The position numbers were made by a program, and so were the translations under genes. This document shows, one piece after another, positions 1 to 8,373 of a stretch of DNA of 64,000 nucleotides; the stretch's first letter is position 1; each line of letters starts with the position of its first letter. Below the pieces are notes generated by a model that searched no databases, was not told where the DNA came from, and saw nothing but the letters and a program-made list of their open reading frames with translations. The DNA comes from Streptomyces sp. NBC_00663 (GTDB lineage Bacteria > Actinomycetota > Actinomycetes > Streptomycetales > Streptomycetaceae), in NCBI RefSeq assembly GCF_036226885.1, contig NZ_CP109027.1, forward strand, positions 2,356,001 to 2,420,000. The letters run 5' to 3'.

Positions 1-886
1 CGTAGCTGAAGCTGTTGGACTCGACGCCGGTCCGGTAGACGTACGTGGAGATCACGTCGGAGGTCTGGTAGGTCAGCGGGTTGTAGAGCAGCAGGACCTT
101 CTCGAAGCCGACCGCCATGAACGTGCCGATGTTGAGGATCAGCAGCGTGACCATGGTGGGGCGGATGCCGGGCAGGGTGACGTGCCAGGTCTGCCGCCAG
201 CGGCCGGCGCCGTCGATGCGGGCGGCCTCGTACAGGTCCTCGTCGATGGTGGTGAGCGCGGCGAGGTAGAGGATCGTGCCCCAGCCGGCGGTCTGCCAGA
301 TCTCGGAGCCGACGTAGATCGTGCGGAACCACTCGGGTTCCTGGATGAACCGGATCTCGTCGTGGCCGAGCCAGCCCAGGACGTGGTTGACCGGGCCGTC
401 GGTGGCCAGGATCTGCATGGTGATGCCCGCGACGATCACGATCGACAGGAAGTGCGGCAGATACGACACCGACTGCACGAACCGCTTCAGGGCCCGTCTG
501 CGCACCTCGTTCAGCAGCAGGGCCAGCACGATCGGGATCGGGAAGCAGAAGACGAGGGTCAGTCCGCCGAGCCACAGCGTGTTCCGGAAGACCTGCCAGA
601 AGGTCGGGTCGCTGAGGAACATCTCGACATAGCGCAGTCCGACCCACTGCTCGCCGAACATCGAGCCGCCCGGTTCGAAGCGCCGGAAGGCGATCACATT
701 GCCGAGCATCGGCAGATAGCGGAAGACCACGAAGAACAGCAGCGGCAGCAGTGCCAGCGAGTACAGCTGCCAGTCGCGGCGCAGCGCCCGCCGCCAGGTG
801 ACGCGGACGGAGGGCTTCGGCGGTGGAGCGGGTGCGGGTGGGTCCTGGACGCCGGGCGGAGAGGCCGACTTGGTGGACGTGCTCAT
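1..886 (-). CDS. Sugar ABC transporter permease, LplB/MalF type (C-terminus cut by window edge)
   Basis: Inner-membrane permease of a carbohydrate ABC importer (binding-protein-dependent transport, CUT1 style). About 295 residues are visible. After a Pro-rich cytoplasmic N-terminus (PAPAPPPKPS) there are several hydrophobic segments (e.g. LYSLALLPLLFFVVF and LGGLTLVFCFPIPIVLALLL) and the cytoplasmic EAA loop 'EAARIDGAGRWRQTWHVTLP', the contact site for the ATPase. The ATG at 886 is preceded by a GAGAGGA ribosome site. Family members of this LplB/YteP branch carry complex oligosaccharides. The divergent esterase and the operator just upstream suggest a plant-polysaccharide substrate. Substrate is inference; the transporter call is firm. 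Confidence 0.9.
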   Translation of the reverse strand, partial: MSTSTKSASPPGVQDPPAPAPPPKPSVRVTWRRALRRDWQLYSLALLPLLFFVVFRYLPMLGNVIAFRRFEPGGSMFGEQWVGLRYVEMFLSDPTFWQVFRNTLWLGGLTLVFCFPIPIVLALLLNEVRRRALKRFVQSVSYLPHFLSIVIVAGITMQILATDGPVNHVLGWLGHDEIRFIQEPEWFRTIYVGSEIWQTAGWGTILYLAALTTIDEDLYEAARIDGAGRWRQTWHVTLPGIRPTMVTLLILNIGTFMAVGFEKVLLLYNPLTYQTSDVISTYVYRTGVESNSFSY

Positions 887-918
887 GCTCGGTCCTCTCA
901 GGAGGGGCGGAGCTGAAC

Positions 919-929
919 CGAAAGTTTCG
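919..929. promoter_or_regulatory. GAAASTTTC-type palindromic operator
   Basis: CGAAAGTTTCG is a perfect 11-bp odd palindrome (CGAAA-G-TTTCG). It lies between the promoter at 955-983 and the permease start, where a repressor would block transcription. The GAAA(C/G)TTTC palindrome is known from streptomycete xylan/cellobiose-type promoters controlled by LacI-family repressors. A second palindrome, TTACCGGTAA, is at 935-944. The binding protein is not in view. Confidence 0.5.
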
Positions 930-954
930 AGGTCTTACCGGTAACTTCGCGGCA

Positions 955-983
955 ACTTAAGGGCAGTCAGAAAGCGCTGTCAA
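955..983 (-). promoter_or_regulatory. Promoter of the sugar ABC transporter operon
   Basis: On the minus strand a consensus -35 TTGACA (978-983) is followed after 17 bases by TTAAGT (955-960). This is an unusually good vegetative-type promoter for such a GC-rich genome. Confidence 0.6.
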
Positions 984-1114
984 TGGGTGTAGCAGCGGCC
1001 TTTTGAGGTGTGGGTGGAGAGTTGAAGTCGCTTGCGCCCGGGGTAGAACGGGGATGCCAGACGCAGTGAACTCCGCAAGTTTCCCTCTGTCGTCCGACTC
1101 CTGCGAGGTGCCCC

Positions 1115-2113
1115 GTGCCCGCGTTCGACCTGCCGCTGACGGAACTCGTGCACCACCGTCCGCTGCCCGAAGAGCCCGCCGACTTCGACGAGTTCTGGCG
1201 CGCCACCCTCAAGGACGCCGCCCAGACGGACCCGTTGGTGAGCGTGCGTCCGGTGGAGACCGGGCTACGGCTGACGGAGACCTGGGACGTGACCTTCCGG
1301 GGCTTCGCGGGCGACCCGGTACGCGCCTGGTTCTCCCGCCCCGCCGGGGTGTCGCGACCGCTCCCCGCGGTCGTCGAGTACGCGGGCTACGGCCGTGGCC
1401 GCGGCCTCCCGCACGAGCGCCTGACCTGGGTGAACGCCGGTTATGCCGTGCTGCTCATGGACAACCGCGGCCAGGGCGACCAGTACGGCTGCGGCGGCGA
1501 CACCCCCGACCCGCACGCCCAGGCGCCCGGCGGCCCCGGCCCCATGACCCGCGGTCTGCTCGACCCCCGTGACTATCACTACCGCCGCCTCATCACCGAC
1601 GCCGTCCGCGCGGTCACCGCGGTCCGCGCCCTCCCCGGCGTAGACGGCTCCCGCACGGTCGCGGCCGGCAACAGCCAGGGCGGCGGCCTCGCCCTGGCTG
1701 TTGCCGGACTCGTCCCCGACCTGGCCGCGGCCCTGGTCACCGCCCCGCTCCTGTGCGGCGTCCGCCGCGCCCTCGACCTCACCGACGCCCACCCCTACGG
1801 CGAGATCGGCACCTACCTCTCCGTGCACCGGGGCGCGGCGGAGGCCGCCTACCGCACCCTGTCCTACGTCGAGGGCATCTCCTTCGCCCGCCGCGCCCAC
1901 GCCCCCGCCCACTTCGGCGTCGGCCTGCGCGACACCGTCTGCCCGCCGAGCGGCGCGTACGCCGCCTTCAACCGCTACGCCGAACTGTCCGGCACCGCCC
2001 CGCGCACGGAGATCCACGCCTACCCGTACAACGGTCACGAGGGCGGCGACGCGGTCCAGGTGCGCCGCCAACTCGACTGGCTGGCCGGACTGTTCAGCGG
2101 GTCGCCAGCGTGA
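1115..2113 (+). CDS. Acetyl xylan esterase / cephalosporin-C deacetylase family hydrolase
   Basis: Alpha/beta hydrolase of the AXE1 (carbohydrate esterase 7) family, which removes acetyl groups from xylo-oligosaccharides and related acetylated substrates. 332 residues, normal for the family. The nucleophile elbow GNSQGG puts Ser at 187; Asp273 (GLRDTVCPPS) and His308 (YNGHEGG) complete the triad. The RGQGDQYG loop near residue 118 is also typical. No signal peptide, so it probably acts inside the cell on imported acetylated sugars, fitting the divergent ABC importer. GTG start at 1115 chosen because GAGGTG lies 5 bases upstream. Its stop overlaps the convergent mannosidase stop by 20 bases. 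Confidence 0.9.
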   Translation: MPAFDLPLTELVHHRPLPEEPADFDEFWRATLKDAAQTDPLVSVRPVETGLRLTETWDVTFRGFAGDPVRAWFSRPAGVSRPLPAVVEYAGYGRGRGLPHERLTWVNAGYAVLLMDNRGQGDQYGCGGDTPDPHAQAPGGPGPMTRGLLDPRDYHYRRLITDAVRAVTAVRALPGVDGSRTVAAGNSQGGGLALAVAGLVPDLAAALVTAPLLCGVRRALDLTDAHPYGEIGTYLSVHRGAAEAAYRTLSYVEGISFARRAHAPAHFGVGLRDTVCPPSGAYAAFNRYAELSGTAPRTEIHAYPYNGHEGGDAVQVRRQLDWLAGLFSGSPA

Positions 2114-5100
2114 ACAGACGCAGGTCCGGGTTGCGGGGCAGCCGCACACCCACGATGCCCTTCCCCTCCGGCGCACTGAACGGCTCGGTGGCGAACACGT
2201 ACGTGGCGACCGGATCCCGGCCCCCGCCCGCGATGTTCCGGTACGCGGTCCTCGCGACGACCTCATTGCCGTACTGGACGCTGCCGCCGCCCCCGCCGAG
2301 CGTCCAGTCGGTGAAGGAGAGGTCCAGGGTGCCGGTGCTACCGTCCGTGTAGGTCACGGTCGCGCGGTCCTGTCGCCCCCCGTTGACCGCACTGCCGACG
2401 AAGGCCAACTGACGTACGGGTTCGGCGAGTTCAATCGTCTGCCCTGCTGCGGAGGCGTTGTCCGGCCGCCCGTCCGGCGAGGCGGGCCAGCTGAAGGCGA
2501 GCCCGCCCCGCACCTCCCCGTCACCGCCCGGGCTCAGCCCCGCCGCGGCAAGGGCCTGCCGTGAGTAGCTCCAGCCGCCTCCGTCGAAGTCGGCCTCGTC
2601 ATGCTCGCCGGCGTCGTCCGAGATCCCGACGGAGTCATAGGCGGCGAGGAGGCTGCCGTGCGCGGCGACGGTGAGGAACACGGGCTGCTCGTACGAGTCC
2701 ACGCTGATCCTCACGTCGTAGAAGCCCTGGGTGGCACCGTCGCCGGCCCTCAGGGTGATCTCTCCGGCCCCCTCAACAACACGTCCCTCCACGGGGGTTG
2801 CCGTGATGCCGTCCGGGGTCTCGACACGGAAGCGGACCTCGGGACCCGCCCCGCCGCTCAGCGCGAGCGCGCGGACGCCGACCTTCACGCTGCCGCCCGG
2901 GGCGAGCGTCGCGGCGGTGGGGCCGATGCCGACCTGGTACGGCTGCTCGCCGGCCCGGAAGGACGGCGGGGCGGCGTCGGCGGCGGCACCCCACGCGGGG
3001 TCGGGCGTGCCGGAGAGCTTGTAGCTGAGGCTGCCACCGTCCCGCACGAAGGAGGCGGGCAGCCAAGGCCGGTCACCGGCCCGCCCGTCGACCCGCAGGG
3101 AGCGGATGTACGGCGTGTCCGCGGCCGCACCCTCCGCGTTGATGGAGATGTCGTTGCCGCCCGGCCTGCTGATCTCGATGCGCGGGAACAGCGGTGAGGC
3201 GAGGACGAGTTCGGCCCGGGAGGGAACCTGCGGATACATGCCGAGCGCGGCGAAGACGTACCAGGAGGACATCGCCCCGAGGTCGTCGTTGCCCGGGATG
3301 CCACCCGGCCGGGTCGACCACAGCTGCCGCAGGGCGGCCCGGACGGTCTCCTGCGTCTTGTAGGGGGCGCCCGCGTAGTCGTACAGATAAGGCACGTTGA
3401 TCGACGGCTCGTTGTCCAGCTCGGACTTCTCGCCGCCGCTCCCGGTGAAGGCCCAACTCCCGTCACTCTTGTGGAAGAAGGAGTCGAGCCGCTCAAGGGC
3501 CTTGTCCTTCCCGCCCATCGCGGCGAAGAGGCCGGCCGGATTGTGCGGGACCATCCAGGTGTACTGCGCCGCCGTCCCCTCCACGAAGCCGTTGCCGGTG
3601 GCCGGGGTGAACCCGGTGACCCAACTGCCGTCTGCCTTGCGGTTGGCGATGTGGCCGCCGATCGGATCGGCGGCGATGTCGAAGTTGTTCTGCCACCACT
3701 GCGCGCGCCGGGTGAAGTCGGCGGCGATGCCCTTCTCCCCCGCCGCCGAGGCGAGCCGCGAGAGGGCGAAGTCGGCGCCTGACATCTCCAGCGTCTCGGC
3801 GGCACCGCCCCAGGCGTGGGAGACGGACGGCATGTAGTGATGCTTCAAGTACAGGTCCAGCGACGGCCGTTGACCGACCGAGAGGACGGGCCGCCCGGCG
3901 GCGGACAGGTCCTTCGCGGTCGGTACGGTCGCCGCCCGGACCAGCGAGCGCAGCGCCCCGGGCAGGTCGAAGTCGGTGCCGCCGAAGGCGTGGATGCCGG
4001 CCAGGGCGACGGCCGAGGGGTCGCCGTTCATGACGTGCGTCCCGCTCGCCCCGTGCAGCCAGCGGTCCCAGATCCCGCCGTTCTGCTCGGCGAGTTCGTA
4101 CAGCGACTGGGCGATGTCCGAGCCGGTGCGCGGCTGGAGGAGCGTGAGCAACTGGACCTGGTCGCGGTAGACGTCCCAGCCGGAGAAGGTGCCGTACTGG
4201 GCCCGCCGACCGGTCCTGTGCACCTCGCCGTCAGGGCCGCGGTACCTGCCGTCGGCGTCGCTGATGACGTTCGGGTGGAGGAGGCAGTGGTACAACGCCG
4301 TGTAGAAGGTGGTGCGTTCGGCGTCCGTGCCGCCGCCCACCCGGATGGCGGAGAGGTCGTCGCGCCAGGCGCCGCGCGCCGCCTCCCGCACCTCGTCGAA
4401 GGTGCGGTACGGCGGGTTCTCCGCCGCCAGGTTCGCCTCGGCGCCGGCCCGGCTGACGTACGAGATGCCGACCTTGACGTTCACCGGCCCGGCTCCCGGC
4501 GCGAACTCCACGTATCCGCCGGCGCCCTTGCCGGTCACCGGCCGCCCCCTGTCGGCGAAGCCGCCGGTGCCGCCGCTCGCCCGCAGGGACCCGGGGTCGA
4601 GCCGGTCGTCCTGCCAGGTACCGGTGGCCTGGAAGGCGCGGTCGAAGCGGGCGGTGAAGTGCAGGGTGTAGTAGGCGCGTCGGCCCTCGGGGTCGAGGTG
4701 GCCGCAGAAGTTGCCGGAGGTGACGGAGCCGGAGACGGTACGGGAGCCGGGGTCGATCTCGACCGTCGAATCGGTGGAGCCGACCTCGGAGTTGGCGGTA
4801 CGGATCAGCAACGAGGCGGGCCGGTCGGCCGGGTAGGTGAAGCGGGCCGAGCCGGTGCGGGTGGTGGCCGCGAGGTCTGCGGTGACGCCGGACGCGAGGG
4901 CGACCTTGTAGTGGCCGGGCTCGGCGGTCTCGTCGGCGTGCCGGAAGTCGGCGGCGTACACCGTGTCCCCGGTGTCGCTCGCGGGCGAGGAGGTGACCTG
5001 TCCGGCGTACGGGAAGAAGGGAATGTCGCCGCTGCCGCCTGCACACCCCGTGCCGGACATGTGGGTGAGGCTGAAGCCCCGGATGCGGGGGGCGTCGTAG

Positions 5101-5369
5101 TGGTAGCCGCCGGGAGCCGCCGCGAGGGTGGCGTCGCCCCGGGTGTTCTCGGGACTCCAGGAGAGCATGCCGAACGGGGTGACCGCGCCGGGAAAGACAT
5201 TGCCGCCGTTCCTGGTGCCGATCAGGGGATCCACGTAGGGGGTGGGGTCGTCGACGAGATCGGGGGGTGCGGGGGGCGCGGCGGGCGCGAGGCCGGCACC
5301 GGCGAACACCAGGGCCAGGGCCAGAGCGGCGGCGAGCATCAGGGACTTCACACGCGCCAGCCGTACCAC
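2094..5369 (-). CDS. Secreted GH92 family alpha-1,2-mannosidase with C-terminal accessory domains
   Basis: Glycoside hydrolase family 92 exo-alpha-mannosidase acting outside the cell on mannan or N-glycans. N-terminus MVRLARVKSLMLAAALALAL is a classic signal peptide. The GH92 domain starts at YVDPLIGTRNGGNVFPGA and contains NGDPSAVALAG, ANRKADGSWV, a DNEPSINVPYLYDY segment and GNDDLGAMSSWYVFAALG, the hallmark catalytic region of the family. After about residue 770 come an NEW3-like beta domain (ALSGGAGPEVRFRVETP) and a C-terminal beta-sandwich. About 1091 residues, longer than a minimal GH92 (~750) because of these domains. Start chosen at GTG 5369 (GGGA upstream); ATG 5450 would give a 60-residue leader and is an alternative for a leaderless message. 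Confidence 0.88.
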   Translation of the reverse strand: MVRLARVKSLMLAAALALALVFAGAGLAPAAPPAPPDLVDDPTPYVDPLIGTRNGGNVFPGAVTPFGMLSWSPENTRGDATLAAAPGGYHYDAPRIRGFSLTHMSGTGCAGGSGDIPFFPYAGQVTSSPASDTGDTVYAADFRHADETAEPGHYKVALASGVTADLAATTRTGSARFTYPADRPASLLIRTANSEVGSTDSTVEIDPGSRTVSGSVTSGNFCGHLDPEGRRAYYTLHFTARFDRAFQATGTWQDDRLDPGSLRASGGTGGFADRGRPVTGKGAGGYVEFAPGAGPVNVKVGISYVSRAGAEANLAAENPPYRTFDEVREAARGAWRDDLSAIRVGGGTDAERTTFYTALYHCLLHPNVISDADGRYRGPDGEVHRTGRRAQYGTFSGWDVYRDQVQLLTLLQPRTGSDIAQSLYELAEQNGGIWDRWLHGASGTHVMNGDPSAVALAGIHAFGGTDFDLPGALRSLVRAATVPTAKDLSAAGRPVLSVGQRPSLDLYLKHHYMPSVSHAWGGAAETLEMSGADFALSRLASAAGEKGIAADFTRRAQWWQNNFDIAADPIGGHIANRKADGSWVTGFTPATGNGFVEGTAAQYTWMVPHNPAGLFAAMGGKDKALERLDSFFHKSDGSWAFTGSGGEKSELDNEPSINVPYLYDYAGAPYKTQETVRAALRQLWSTRPGGIPGNDDLGAMSSWYVFAALGMYPQVPSRAELVLASPLFPRIEISRPGGNDISINAEGAAADTPYIRSLRVDGRAGDRPWLPASFVRDGGSLSYKLSGTPDPAWGAAADAAPPSFRAGEQPYQVGIGPTAATLAPGGSVKVGVRALALSGGAGPEVRFRVETPDGITATPVEGRVVEGAGEITLRAGDGATQGFYDVRISVDSYEQPVFLTVAAHGSLLAAYDSVGISDDAGEHDEADFDGGGWSYSRQALAAAGLSPGGDGEVRGGLAFSWPASPDGRPDNASAAGQTIELAEPVRQLAFVGSAVNGGRQDRATVTYTDGSTGTLDLSFTDWTLGGGGGSVQYGNEVVARTAYRNIAGGGRDPVATYVFATEPFSAPEGKGIVGVRLPRNPDLRLFTLATR

Positions 5370-5377
5370 GGGCTGTC

Positions 5378-5393
5378 CCGGACACGTGTCCGG
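5378..5393. repeat. 16-bp perfect palindrome next to the mannosidase start
   Basis: CCGGACACGTGTCCGG is perfectly self-complementary and lies 9 bases upstream of the chosen GTG start. It could be an operator or a hairpin masking the ribosome site. Confidence 0.4.
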
Positions 5394-5456
5394 CGGCACC
5401 GAGGAGCCACTCGGACGGGTCAACCCAACTCGCTTGACGTCGCGGTTCATTGACGA

Positions 5457-5485
5457 GGTAGAGTGAGGTTTAGACCACTCGACAA
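5457..5485 (-). promoter_or_regulatory. Putative promoter of the GH92 gene
   Basis: On the minus strand TTGTCG (5480-5485) and TCTACC (5457-5462) are 17 bases apart. The spacer is filled by the DasR-like site and the -35 lies inside the LacI-like palindrome, so both repressors would block polymerase. Confidence 0.35.
5462..5479. promoter_or_regulatory. DasR-responsive-element-like site (dre)
   Basis: Minus-strand AGTGGTCTAAACCTCACT closely matches the dre consensus of the GntR-family N-acetylglucosamine regulator DasR (ASTGGTCTAGACCAST). It sits in the promoter of the mannosidase, suggesting control by amino-sugar supply. DasR itself is not in the window. Confidence 0.5.
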
Positions 5486-5492
5486 CGTTGTC
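5481..5492. promoter_or_regulatory. LacI-family-like operator palindrome
   Basis: GACAACGTTGTC is a perfect 12-bp palindrome with the central CG typical of LacI-family operators. It directly abuts the DasR-like site. Confidence 0.45.
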
Positions 5493-5530
5493 CGACCCAC
5501 ACGCTGTCGCCGTCTTCAGCCACTCCACAC

Positions 5531-5593
5531 CCGGGCAGGGACTCCCCCTCACCTGCCCGGCTCGCGGACCCGGTGGGGGTGTCCACCGGGTCC
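5531..5593 (-). terminator. Two tandem GC hairpins, terminator-like
   Basis: CCGGGCAGG at 5531-5539 pairs with CCTGCCCGG at 5552-5560. GGACCCGGTGG at 5566-5576 pairs with CCACCGGGTCC at 5583-5593 (11-bp perfect stem, 6-base loop). They lie downstream of the gene at 5744-6256 and would stop reading into the mannosidase promoter. No T-run follows, as is common in streptomycetes. The remaining 5594-5743 stretch shows no convincing gene. Confidence 0.45.
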
Positions 5594-5743
5594 GCCCTGG
5601 AGCAACGCCAGGCTGATGCCGGACGCCCGGAGTTCCTCTGGGCTCAAGGCCCTCACCCCTGTGCGGCGACGACCTCCGCGACCACCCGCTCCGCCCGCTC
5701 CACCGGCACGCCGATCCGCCCCCCTCTGCATCGCACCCGCGCG

Positions 5744-6256
5744 TCAGCGGCGGCGCCTGCGTGACAGTGGCTCTCTCGGGTCGGGGAGCGGCTCCTCCCG
5801 GCCGCCTGCCAGGCGGCGGCGCCACCACAGGTCGCTCTGCCACTGGCCTTCGGCGGCGAAGGGGTCGGGGAGGGTGCGGCGCAGGTACGTGGCGTCCAAG
5901 TCGGCTACCAGGCGCGCGAGTTCGGCGCGTGGACGGGGCGGCAGCCGGGCCAGGGTCTCGTCCAGTACGTCGCGGGCGTGCCGGACGTCGTCGAAGGAGC
6001 AGCCGCGGCACGCACACTCCGCGTCCTGCGGATAGCGGGGGCGCCGGCCCTCGGGTTGCAGGAACTGCCGATAGCGTCGGAGGGCTCGGTCGGTGGCGCC
6101 AAGGTAGACGTGATAGTCGTCCGGGAGCCCTTCAACGCGGGCTATGGCCAGGCTGGTTCGGGCGGAGAGGCCCTGGATGCGGGCCGGGGGAAGATCCCAT
6201 CGGGCAGCGCGAGGGAGTCGAGCGGCGCGCAGCGCGCCGGGGCGCCTACGCGGCAT
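5744..6256 (-). CDS. Hypothetical protein with a Cys-x-Cys-xx-Cys motif
   Basis: 170 residues, family not recognised. The N-terminus is Arg-rich (MPRRRPGALRAARLPRAARW). The middle has ARTSLAIARVEGLPDDYHVYLGATDRALRRYRQFL, then DAECACRGCSFDDV, a small cysteine cluster that might bind a metal, and helices rich in Arg/Leu ending in RRRRR. Codon use is fully typical, supporting a real gene. AAGGA lies very close to the ATG at 6256. Between it and the LPMO gene downstream stop is 126 bases with no other gene. Function unknown. Confidence 0.6.
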   Translation of the reverse strand: MPRRRPGALRAARLPRAARWDLPPARIQGLSARTSLAIARVEGLPDDYHVYLGATDRALRRYRQFLQPEGRRPRYPQDAECACRGCSFDDVRHARDVLDETLARLPPRPRAELARLVADLDATYLRRTLPDPFAAEGQWQSDLWWRRRLAGGREEPLPDPREPLSRRRRR

Positions 6257-6382
6257 CGTCCTTTCGGGACGCGGCCAGGAAGGTGTTGCGGGTCAGGAGC
6301 GTCATGCACGTCATCATGTCATCGCCGACGGGCCCGGTGAACGGCGTTTCGTCGTCCACCGGGCCCGCCCATCAGCCGGGTG

Positions 6383-7471
6383 TCAACCGACCCGGCAGGG
6401 CAACGTGGTCGCCGTATCACCGCCGGAGCCGGTCACGACGTACCCGAACGTCGCGCTCTGTCCTGGGCTCAACGACCCGTTCCAGTCGGCGTTGTGGACC
6501 ATCACGTTCTGGCCGGTGTAGGTCGCGTTGCCGTTCCATAGGCTGTCGACCTTCTGGCCGCTCGGGAGGGTCCAGTCGACCATCCAGCCGAGCATCGGGA
6601 CGTCGCCGGAGTTGGTGACGGTCACCTCGGACTGGTAGCCGCCGGACCAACTGCCGGTCGTCTTGCGGGTGGCGCTGCACGTGCCGGGGACCGGGTCGGT
6701 CGGGTTGCCCGGGTCGTGGATGCCGGTCACCTCGCCGTTGCCGCCGTCGAAGACGACGTCGGAGCAGGAGTAGAAGGTCTCCGAGCTGTCCGAGCGCTGC
6801 CAGACCATGTAAATGATGTGGCGGCCCGACTTGTTCGCCGGAAGCTGCCCGGTCCAGGAGTAGTTGGCCTCGACCGTGCCCGGGGAACCGTTGAGCGGCG
6901 GGTGGTCGACGGAGAGGAAGGGCCGGTCCTCCATGTCGTTCCAGGTGAGGGTCTTGGTCGGGTCGAAGCCGTCCTTGGTGACGTAGACGTAGAACCAACC
7001 CGGGTGCGCGGCCCAGGCGTTGTAGGAGAAGTCGACGGTCGCGCCCGAGGTGAGGTGGGTCAACGGCCAGTCGCTGCGGGCGGCGTTGAAGCCGGTGAAG
7101 TTGGTGTTGCCGCCGCTGCACAGCTCGCCGTCCGGGACGAAGCCGCGGGTGCGGCCCGCGCCGTCCGAGCGGAGCACCGAGAACCAGTTGTAGAACGGCG
7201 TGGTGCCGCTGACCGCCTGGGCGTTCTTGCAGGCCGGGTTGACCGGCTTGATCTCGCCGGTGTCGGTCAGACCGTCCTGCCAGCACAGGAAGGTGCGGCT
7301 GGCGGGCTTCATCGGGGTGCCGTGGGCCTCCGCCGGTCCGCCGGTCGTCATGACCAGGGCGACGGCGGGGACGGTGGCGAGCAGGGAGACCAGGACGAGG
7401 AAGAGGGCTCTGGTGCGGGTGGCGAGCGCTAATCGGCGACCTGGGGACGCCGCTGATTTTGTCAGGATCAT
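6383..7471 (-). CDS. Secreted AA10 lytic polysaccharide monooxygenase with C-terminal CBM2
   Basis: Copper enzyme that oxidatively cleaves crystalline cellulose or chitin outside the cell. Signal peptide residues 1-49 end in GGPAEA, exposing His50 as the N-terminal copper ligand. The second brace histidine is His156 (WAAHPGWFYVY), and the axial Phe is in CSDVVFDGGNGEVTGI. FVPDGELCSGG and FNAARSDWPLTHLTSGA resemble cellulose-active CelS2-type streptomycete enzymes. After a short GNPTDPVPG linker, residues ~262-362 form a cellulose-binding CBM2 (GSWSGGYQSEVTVTNSG, Trp residues exposed). 362 residues, the usual length. The CebR box upstream supports cellulose-linked control. Start ATG 7471 has GGACT upstream. 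Confidence 0.92.
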   Translation of the reverse strand: MILTKSAASPGRRLALATRTRALFLVLVSLLATVPAVALVMTTGGPAEAHGTPMKPASRTFLCWQDGLTDTGEIKPVNPACKNAQAVSGTTPFYNWFSVLRSDGAGRTRGFVPDGELCSGGNTNFTGFNAARSDWPLTHLTSGATVDFSYNAWAAHPGWFYVYVTKDGFDPTKTLTWNDMEDRPFLSVDHPPLNGSPGTVEANYSWTGQLPANKSGRHIIYMVWQRSDSSETFYSCSDVVFDGGNGEVTGIHDPGNPTDPVPGTCSATRKTTGSWSGGYQSEVTVTNSGDVPMLGWMVDWTLPSGQKVDSLWNGNATYTGQNVMVHNADWNGSLSPGQSATFGYVVTGSGGDTATTLPCRVG

Positions 7472-7570
7472 GACAGTCCAGTCCGTTCCTTGAGGTACGG
7501 GCCGTGCGGATGCGTGTGCGGATGAGCGGGGTGGGGTGGCTCCCTTCGGGCAGGTTCCGGTCCACCCGCA

Positions 7571-7584
7571 TGGGAGCGCTCCCA
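7571..7584. promoter_or_regulatory. CebR box
   Basis: TGGGAGCGCTCCCA is an exact 14-bp match to the operator of the cellobiose repressor CebR, 100 bases upstream of the LPMO start. It should relieve repression when cello-oligosaccharides are present. Confidence 0.85.
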
Positions 7585-7695
7585 CCCCGCCTGTGGCGGA
7601 AGGTAGCGCGAACGGGGGCGGGTGTAAACGGTTGGCGCGCGAGGGTTGGCCGCCAACGGCGCGCCATGGCCTCGTCAGTTCGGGTGGCGGTACCG

Positions 7696-7707
7696 TCGTA
7701 CGTACGA
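7696..7707. promoter_or_regulatory. 12-bp perfect palindrome upstream of the Uma2 gene
   Basis: TCGTACGTACGA lies 45 bases before the Uma2 start. Possible operator; no partner identified. Confidence 0.3.
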
Positions 7708-7752
7708 TCACGCCGCGCATCGGCGTCCACACTGGCGTCCATGGGAGCAGTG

Positions 7753-8355
7753 ATGACGACACCCCAGCGGGGACAGGCCACCGAGGACACCTGGATGTTC
7801 CCGCCGACCGACGGCTGGACCTTCGACCAGGTCAAAGACTTGGAGCTGCCCTTCGACTGGGAACTCGTGGACGGACGGATCGTAGTTCGAGGACAGACCA
7901 AGTTCTGGCACAACCAGGTACGGGACGGCGTGCTTGGCGCCTTGAGGACCGCGCACACCGAGCCGTACAAGGTCGTGGCCGAGCAGTGCGTGATGGTCGA
8001 CGCCCAGAACACGCCCAAGCCCGATGTGATCGTCTTCGACCCCCGAGAGCTGGACTTCTTCGAGCTCGAATGTGTCCCGGTGGGAAAGGTCGCCCTCGTC
8101 GTGGAGGTCGTCTCTCCCGGCTCCCGCCAGGACGACCGCGTACGCAAACCCGCGCTCTTCGCCACCCACAAGGTCCCGTACTACTGGCGCGTGGAACTGG
8201 ACCGCGATCAGAAGCTCGCGGTCCACGAGTACTGGCTCAACGCGGACACCCTCACGTACTTCCCCGCGCCGTCGCACCCCGTGCACCACGACAAGCTCGT
8301 CACTGAACTTCCGTTCCCCGTCGAGATCGACCTCGACGGGCTCCTCGGCTTCTGA
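7753..8355 (+). CDS. Uma2 family endonuclease-like protein (DUF820)
   Basis: PD-(D/E)XK nuclease-fold protein of the Uma2 family, abundant in streptomycetes and of unclear cellular role. 200 residues. The family core is visible: WELVDGRIVV, then KPDVIVFD (acidic metal ligand), LVVEVVSPGSRQDDRVRKPALFATHKVPYYWRVE (Glu and Lys of the active site) and a C-terminal PFPVEIDLDGL. Start ATG 7753 follows GGGAG at good spacing; ATG 7741 is in frame but lacks a ribosome site. Stands alone, convergent with the HD-domain gene. Confidence 0.85.
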   Translation: MTTPQRGQATEDTWMFPPTDGWTFDQVKDLELPFDWELVDGRIVVRGQTKFWHNQVRDGVLGALRTAHTEPYKVVAEQCVMVDAQNTPKPDVIVFDPRELDFFELECVPVGKVALVVEVVSPGSRQDDRVRKPALFATHKVPYYWRVELDRDQKLAVHEYWLNADTLTYFPAPSHPVHHDKLVTELPFPVEIDLDGLLGF

Positions 8356-8373
8356 TCCGCGTGGGCGACCCGC

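Noticed and set aside
5448..5450. ATG 5450 as start of the GH92 mannosidase
   Set aside because: Would put about 27 extra residues before the signal peptide and abut the DasR-like site; kept only as a leaderless alternative.
5650..5760. Short coding-like minus-strand segment ending RIGVPVERAERVVAEVVAAQG
   Set aside because: G/C-rich third positions look gene-like but there is no start with a ribosome site and no recognisable family. Too short to call.
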